Shown here: piece after piece, positions 4,981 through 8,302 of the stretch | Numbering within the stretch: position 1 is the first letter of the stretch | Layout: every line of letters begins with the position of its first letter | Assembly (NCBI GenBank): GCA_001831055.1 | Contig: MIDO01000010.1 | Coordinates: forward strand, 3,221 to 11,522 | From: Verrucomicrobia bacterium GWC2_42_7 | GTDB lineage: Bacteria; Verrucomicrobiota; Verrucomicrobiia; Opitutales; GWC2-42-7-A | Direction of reading: 5' to 3' | DNA length: 8,302 nt | Made by a program: the position numbers and the translations under genes | Notes under the pieces: model-generated | Databases searched by the model: none | Seen by the model: the letters and a program-made list of their open reading frames with translations, nothing else | What the model was told of the DNA's origin: nothing

Positions 4981-7218
4981 ATGAAAACCGTATCAGCAGC
5001 TTGCACACAAGAGACATTAATAGGCACACTAGAGAAGATTATCTATTCAAATCGTGAAAACAGTTACACGGTTGGGGAGTTTCGCGCCGACCCAGATGGC
5101 ACGTTAGTTAAAATTGCGGGATTATTACCCAACGCACAATGCGGTGAAACTTTAAAATTATTCGGAACCTGGATAACTCATTCTAAATTCGGTCGGCAGT
5201 TTAAAGTAGATAAATTTGAATCCAAGTTGCCGGCGACATTGCACGGTATAAAAAAATATCTGGCAAGTGGACTTGTTCCAGGCATCGGTAAAGCCTATGC
5301 AACAAAGATCGTTGAGCATTTTAAAGAGGATACTTTGCGGGTTATTAGTGAGGAATCGGCTCGGTTGGCCGAAGTTGAAGGTATTGGAAAAGGCCGAATA
5401 AAGGCAATCAAAGAAGCCTGGGATGAGCAACATGCCCTCCGCGAGATGATGGTTTTTCTTCAAACCTATAATATCACCACTGGGCAATGCTTGCGTCTTT
5501 ATAAGGCCTATGGAAACAACGCACGTGCTGTCATTCAGCAGGATCCCTATCGCGTGGCTAGAGAGATTCACGGTATTGGCTTTAAAACTGCAGATGCTAT
5601 CGCATTGAATTTAGGATTTGCCAATGATTGCCACCAAAGGGTTTCCGCGGGGATTTTGTATGCACTGGGAGAGCTTGAATCTGATGGCCATACGTGTTAT
5701 CCCAAGGAAGAATTAGAGAAATTCGCAGCAGAATTGTTACATGTCTCGACGGATAAGGTCGCAGACCGCATGCGATACCTAATTCAAGACGAGCGGCTCG
5801 TTTTTTTGAAAGAAAACGATCTCGTCCAGCTGCTGACCTCCAAACAATCCGAAGAAGCCATTGCTCTAAATGTTAGACGCTTGATGGATGGGAAGTCTTC
5901 GCTTAAGGCAATCAATGCAGAAAAGCTTATACAGTCAACTGAGCAACACATTGGCTTTAAACTCGCTCCCGAACAAATTTCAGCGATACACACGGCGCTA
6001 AATTCCAAGATTTCCATCATCACTGGCGGACCGGGTACCGGTAAGACGACAATTTTGAAAATTGTGGTCGATGCTCTAATTTATGAAGGCGCAAAAATCC
6101 TATTAGCCGCTCCCACGGGACGTGCAGCGCAACGAATGAAGGAGTCTACCAATGCGCATGCCCAAACCATTCACCGTTTGCTGAAGTTCGATCCCTTCAG
6201 GGGGGACTTTACGGTCGACGAAGATAATCCCCTCACGGCTGACTTCATTATTATTGATGAAGCCAGTATGTTGGATATCCATTTAGCCGCCTCTCTATTA
6301 AAGGCTGTGCCAATCAATGCACATGTCCTTCTCGTGGGAGATATTCATCAGTTACCCTCAGTGGGTCCAGGAAATGTCCTTAAGGACTTAATAAATAGCA
6401 ATTTGTTTAATGTAACCCAGTTGCAGAAAATCTTTAGACAAGGCGAACGCAGTGAGATTGTAGTGGCAGCATATGAGGTTCTTCAGGGCTTTACGACACT
6501 CCCTCAGACGGTTTCTTCTTTTAACAAGATAGATCCCAATAAGGACTTTCATTTTATCCAAGCAGAAAGCCCCGAAGCGTGCGTACAAGCCGTTGTGACC
6601 CTCTGCGAGTCTTGGCTTCCCAAATGGTACCAGCGCCATAGCCTCATGGATGTCCAGATTCTGGCTCCCATGCACAAAGGTACCGCCGGCATTGGAAATC
6701 TCAACCTCCAGCTGCAGCAAGCCCTTAACAAGAATGTCGTGGTAAAAATTGTCGGAGAAGCGCCATTCAAATTCGTTGTCGGAGACAAGGTTATTCAAAC
6801 GCGAAACAACTACGACAAAGGCATTTTTAATGGTGACCTCGGCCGTATCATGTCTCTTGACCGCGAAAACGGTAAATTATGCGCAGAATTCAATAATGAA
6901 ATGGTCGAATTCGAAAGGGTAGATGCCCAGGACCTCGCTCCCGCTTACGCCATCAGCGTCCATAAATCCCAAGGGAGCGAATTCCCCATCGTCGTCCTCC
7001 CCCTCGTTCGACAACACTTCATGCTCCTTCAACGAAACCTCCTCTACACCGCCATCACCCGCGGTCGTAAAAAAGTCTTTATCGTTGGGGACCCGTCCGC
7101 CTACGCCATGGCCGTCCGTAACAAAGAAAGTACCCTCCGCAAAACAACCCTCCCTCACCGCCTCAAATCAGCGTTTCCCCAAGCCCCCTCCGAAAAGGAG
7201 GGCGTTGATAGGGAATAA
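4981..7218 (+). CDS. recD2: RecD2-type ATP-dependent 5'-3' DNA helicase
   Basis: This 745-residue superfamily 1B helicase belongs to the RecD2 (RecD/TraA) group, which acts in DNA repair without RecBC. The N-terminal ~330 residues hold an OB-like start (LIGTLEKIIYSN) and helix-hairpin-helix elements: GLVPGIGKAYA (97-107), VEGIGKGRI (132-140), IHGIGFKTADAI (196-207). Helicase motifs: Walker A GGPGTGKT (349-356, K355), APTGRAA (377-383), Walker B IIDEAS (424-429), LVGDIHQLPSVGPG (451-464), FRQ (485-487), GDKVIQTRNN (601-610), VHKSQGSEFP (660-669) and YTAITRGRKKVFIVGD (689-704). The family's normal end is near RLKS (727-730). The last 15 residues, AFPQAPSEKEGVDRE, and the TAA come from family B copy B5. 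It follows the hydrolase by 18 bp without a Shine-Dalgarno sequence. Its 3' third is richer in C-ending codons than the start. Confidence 0.95.
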   Translation: MKTVSAACTQETLIGTLEKIIYSNRENSYTVGEFRADPDGTLVKIAGLLPNAQCGETLKLFGTWITHSKFGRQFKVDKFESKLPATLHGIKKYLASGLVPGIGKAYATKIVEHFKEDTLRVISEESARLAEVEGIGKGRIKAIKEAWDEQHALREMMVFLQTYNITTGQCLRLYKAYGNNARAVIQQDPYRVAREIHGIGFKTADAIALNLGFANDCHQRVSAGILYALGELESDGHTCYPKEELEKFAAELLHVSTDKVADRMRYLIQDERLVFLKENDLVQLLTSKQSEEAIALNVRRLMDGKSSLKAINAEKLIQSTEQHIGFKLAPEQISAIHTALNSKISIITGGPGTGKTTILKIVVDALIYEGAKILLAAPTGRAAQRMKESTNAHAQTIHRLLKFDPFRGDFTVDEDNPLTADFIIIDEASMLDIHLAASLLKAVPINAHVLLVGDIHQLPSVGPGNVLKDLINSNLFNVTQLQKIFRQGERSEIVVAAYEVLQGFTTLPQTVSSFNKIDPNKDFHFIQAESPEACVQAVVTLCESWLPKWYQRHSLMDVQILAPMHKGTAGIGNLNLQLQQALNKNVVVKIVGEAPFKFVVGDKVIQTRNNYDKGIFNGDLGRIMSLDRENGKLCAEFNNEMVEFERVDAQDLAPAYAISVHKSQGSEFPIVVLPLVRQHFMLLQRNLLYTAITRGRKKVFIVGDPSAYAMAVRNKESTLRKTTLPHRLKSAFPQAPSEKEGVDRE

Positions 7219-7245
7219 CTTACGTTTGAATTTATTCCCTATCAA
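7171..7245 (-). repeat. Family B palindromic element, copy B5, overlapping the end of recD2
   Basis: In reverse orientation: GCGTTTCCCCAAGCCCC (7171-7187) equals one flank of hairpin 3 in B2. CCCTCC-GAAAA-GGAGGG (7186-7202) is hairpin 2. TTGATAGGGAATAA (7205-7218) pairs perfectly over 14 bp with 7232-7245 as hairpin 1. The rest of hairpin 3 is missing. The recD2 stop codon is the last three bases of the first hairpin 1 arm, and B2 has a TAA at the same alignment position. The hairpin also lies where a transcription terminator would be expected. Confidence 0.85.
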
Positions 7246-7316
7246 GTACTTCTTTTAGAAGGAAATTAGGAAGAAGAGCTCTTTAAAAAAAGAAACTCTG
7301 GAAACCGCTTTTTCTA
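7246..7316. other. Purine-rich spacer between B5 and A6
   Basis: There is no gene. CTTCTTTT (7249-7256) can pair with GGAAGAAG (7269-7276) using two G:T wobbles, and AGAGCTCT (7275-7282) is a short palindrome. Neither is convincing as a functional site. Confidence 0.3.
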
Positions 7317-7438
7317 AAAAGAAGTTAGTTTAAGCTTTCGAGCAGGCGGACGAGGTGAACATGCGGGAGCGTACTTACGTACGTGACCAAATGTGAATCC
7401 GACGTCCAACACACTCGAAACTTAAAATAACTTCTTTT
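7317..7438 (-). repeat. Family A palindromic element, copy A6
   Basis: The arms at 7317-7342 and 7414-7438 pair with one mismatch and one bulge. The core runs in the A1 orientation: GAGCAGGCGGACGAGG, the apical hairpin CGTAC-TTAC-GTACG (7370-7383), and GTCCAACACACTCG. Reverse-complemented, it is very close to A2 apart from the outer arm, AAAAGAAGTT against CCAGAAAGATGTT. It ends 6 nt before the priA start codon, leaving no room for a promoter or ribosome-binding site outside the element. Confidence 0.88.
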
Positions 7439-7444
7439 ATACAC

Positions 7445-8302
7445 ATGAAACACATAGTAGAAATCAGGCCCTTAGCGCGGGTATCGAAGGACCTTTCGTA
7501 TGGGGTACCGGAGGAGATGGTTGCGCGTGTGCAGGTGGGGAGTTTGGTATTGATTCCGTTGATGAATCGGCAGACGTTGGGGATTGTAAGCAAATTGGGA
7601 AGTTCGCAGGAGATACCGGTTAGTCGGTTGAAGCCGATAAAGGAGCTGTTGTATGATTGGCCTGTGATGACGCCGGATTTGGTAAAGATGGCGGCTTGGA
7701 TGCAAACGTATTATGCGTCTTCGTTGGAGTCGTTGTATGAATTGATGATTCCTGCGGAGGTGCGGAATCAGACCTCGTTGAAGCTTGTTAAGTTTTTGAA
7801 GATAAAGAAAGATCTTACTGATGAGGAACTTCAGAAGTTGGCAAGGCGTGGACCGAAACAGGCGGTGCTGTATGAGTTTTTGCAAGGTCAGGGGGACAAG
7901 CGGTGTGCGATGAGTGTTTGTGTGGAGAAGGTGGAAGTTGGGTCGACGACGATAAAATCGCTTTTGTCACAAGGGGTTATTGAGGTTGAGGACCATGCGG
8001 AACACCGGGAAGCCTACGCAGATGAATCTGCCCAAGTGGAAATGGTCAGTTCTCAAGAGGTTTCCTTGACAGAGGAACAACAAACTGCGGTCGATGATAT
8101 TTGTGCTAGCATAGATAAGAAAAAGTTCCAAGTGCATTTGTTGCATGGGGTTACGGGTTCTGGGAAAACGGAAGTCTACTTGCGGGCGATGCAACACGTA
8201 TTGGCGACGGGGGGCGGTATATTGTTTTTAGTGCCCGAGGTTGCCTTGACGCCTCAGACGATAGGGCGGGTTCGAGCGCGATTGGCAAAACTGAATGTGA
8301 AT
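7445..8302 (+). CDS. priA: Primosomal protein N' (PriA helicase), N-terminal part
   Basis: PriA restarts collapsed replication forks: it binds the fork, unwinds with 3'-5' polarity and loads the primosome. The frame is open from ATG 7445 to the window edge, 286 codons with no stop. Residues 1 to about 105 match the 3'-DNA-binding domain (KHIVEIRPLARVSKDLSYGVP at the start, VGSLVLIPLMNRQTLGIV around 32-49). A winged-helix-like section follows. The helicase domain then starts with LTEEQQTAV (about 211-219), Walker A HGVTGSGKTEVY (234-245, K241) and motif Ia LFLVPEVALTPQ (260-271). The DEAH box, zinc-binding cysteines and C-terminal domain lie beyond the window. No Shine-Dalgarno sequence precedes the ATG, and the 6-nt gap to repeat A6 means the leader must run through that hairpin or be extremely short. 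Confidence 0.94.
   Translation, partial: MKHIVEIRPLARVSKDLSYGVPEEMVARVQVGSLVLIPLMNRQTLGIVSKLGSSQEIPVSRLKPIKELLYDWPVMTPDLVKMAAWMQTYYASSLESLYELMIPAEVRNQTSLKLVKFLKIKKDLTDEELQKLARRGPKQAVLYEFLQGQGDKRCAMSVCVEKVEVGSTTIKSLLSQGVIEVEDHAEHREAYADESAQVEMVSSQEVSLTEEQQTAVDDICASIDKKKFQVHLLHGVTGSGKTEVYLRAMQHVLATGGGILFLVPEVALTPQTIGRVRARLAKLNVN

Noticed and set aside
7472..7885. A 137-codon minus-strand open frame
   Set aside because: It is antisense to the clear PriA domain and its translation is rich in R, H and L without domain character.

Overview
The window comes from a Gram-negative bacterium: it encodes an outer-membrane porin with a signal peptide and a terminal phenylalanine, plus a flagellar rod protein. 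The porin style, moderate GC content and lack of Shine-Dalgarno sequences would fit the Verrucomicrobiota/PVC group or a relative. That placement is a guess, because no rRNA or marker alignment is available.

Layout. Positions 1-311 hold repeats only. Positions 312-713 (minus) encode the flagellar rod protein FlgB, without its usual partners flgC and fliE. Positions 714-1229 hold repeats and the porin leader. Positions 1230-2549 (plus) encode a DcaP-like porin. Positions 2550-2907 hold a GC-rich hairpin, a repeat and a peroxiredoxin leader. Positions 2908-3531 encode a typical 2-Cys peroxiredoxin (AhpC/Prx1). Positions 3532-4035 hold nested repeats. Positions 4036-4962 encode a YbfF/ABHD11-type alpha/beta hydrolase, followed after 18 bp by recD2 (4981-7218). 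After a 226-bp gap, priA starts at 7445 and runs off the right edge. recD2 and priA both act in DNA repair and replication restart; the other genes have no clear functional link.

The striking feature is two families of palindromic repeats that fill roughly half of the ~1.9 kb of non-coding DNA. Family A (~125 bp; copies near 191, 722, 2587, 3564, 3530-3752 and 7317) has long terminal arms, a shared core and an apical CGTAC-N4-GTACG hairpin. The outer arms differ between copies but stay self-complementary within each copy. One copy sits inside another, and two copies overlap a gene's stop codon by 2 nt. Family B (~75-105 bp; near 1, 1021, 3855, 4135 and 7171) is a chain of up to three hairpins: a variable one, a small one with a TTTTC loop, and a longer one.

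Family B has entered protein-coding sequence twice. It supplies the last 15 codons and the stop of recD2, and an in-frame stretch of about 33 residues near the N-terminus of the hydrolase. Intergenic copy B2 can be read into nearly the same peptides in the same frames. These look like mobile or once-mobile palindromic elements that contribute protein tails, comparable in principle to the Rickettsia palindromic elements but with no sequence relationship that I can claim.
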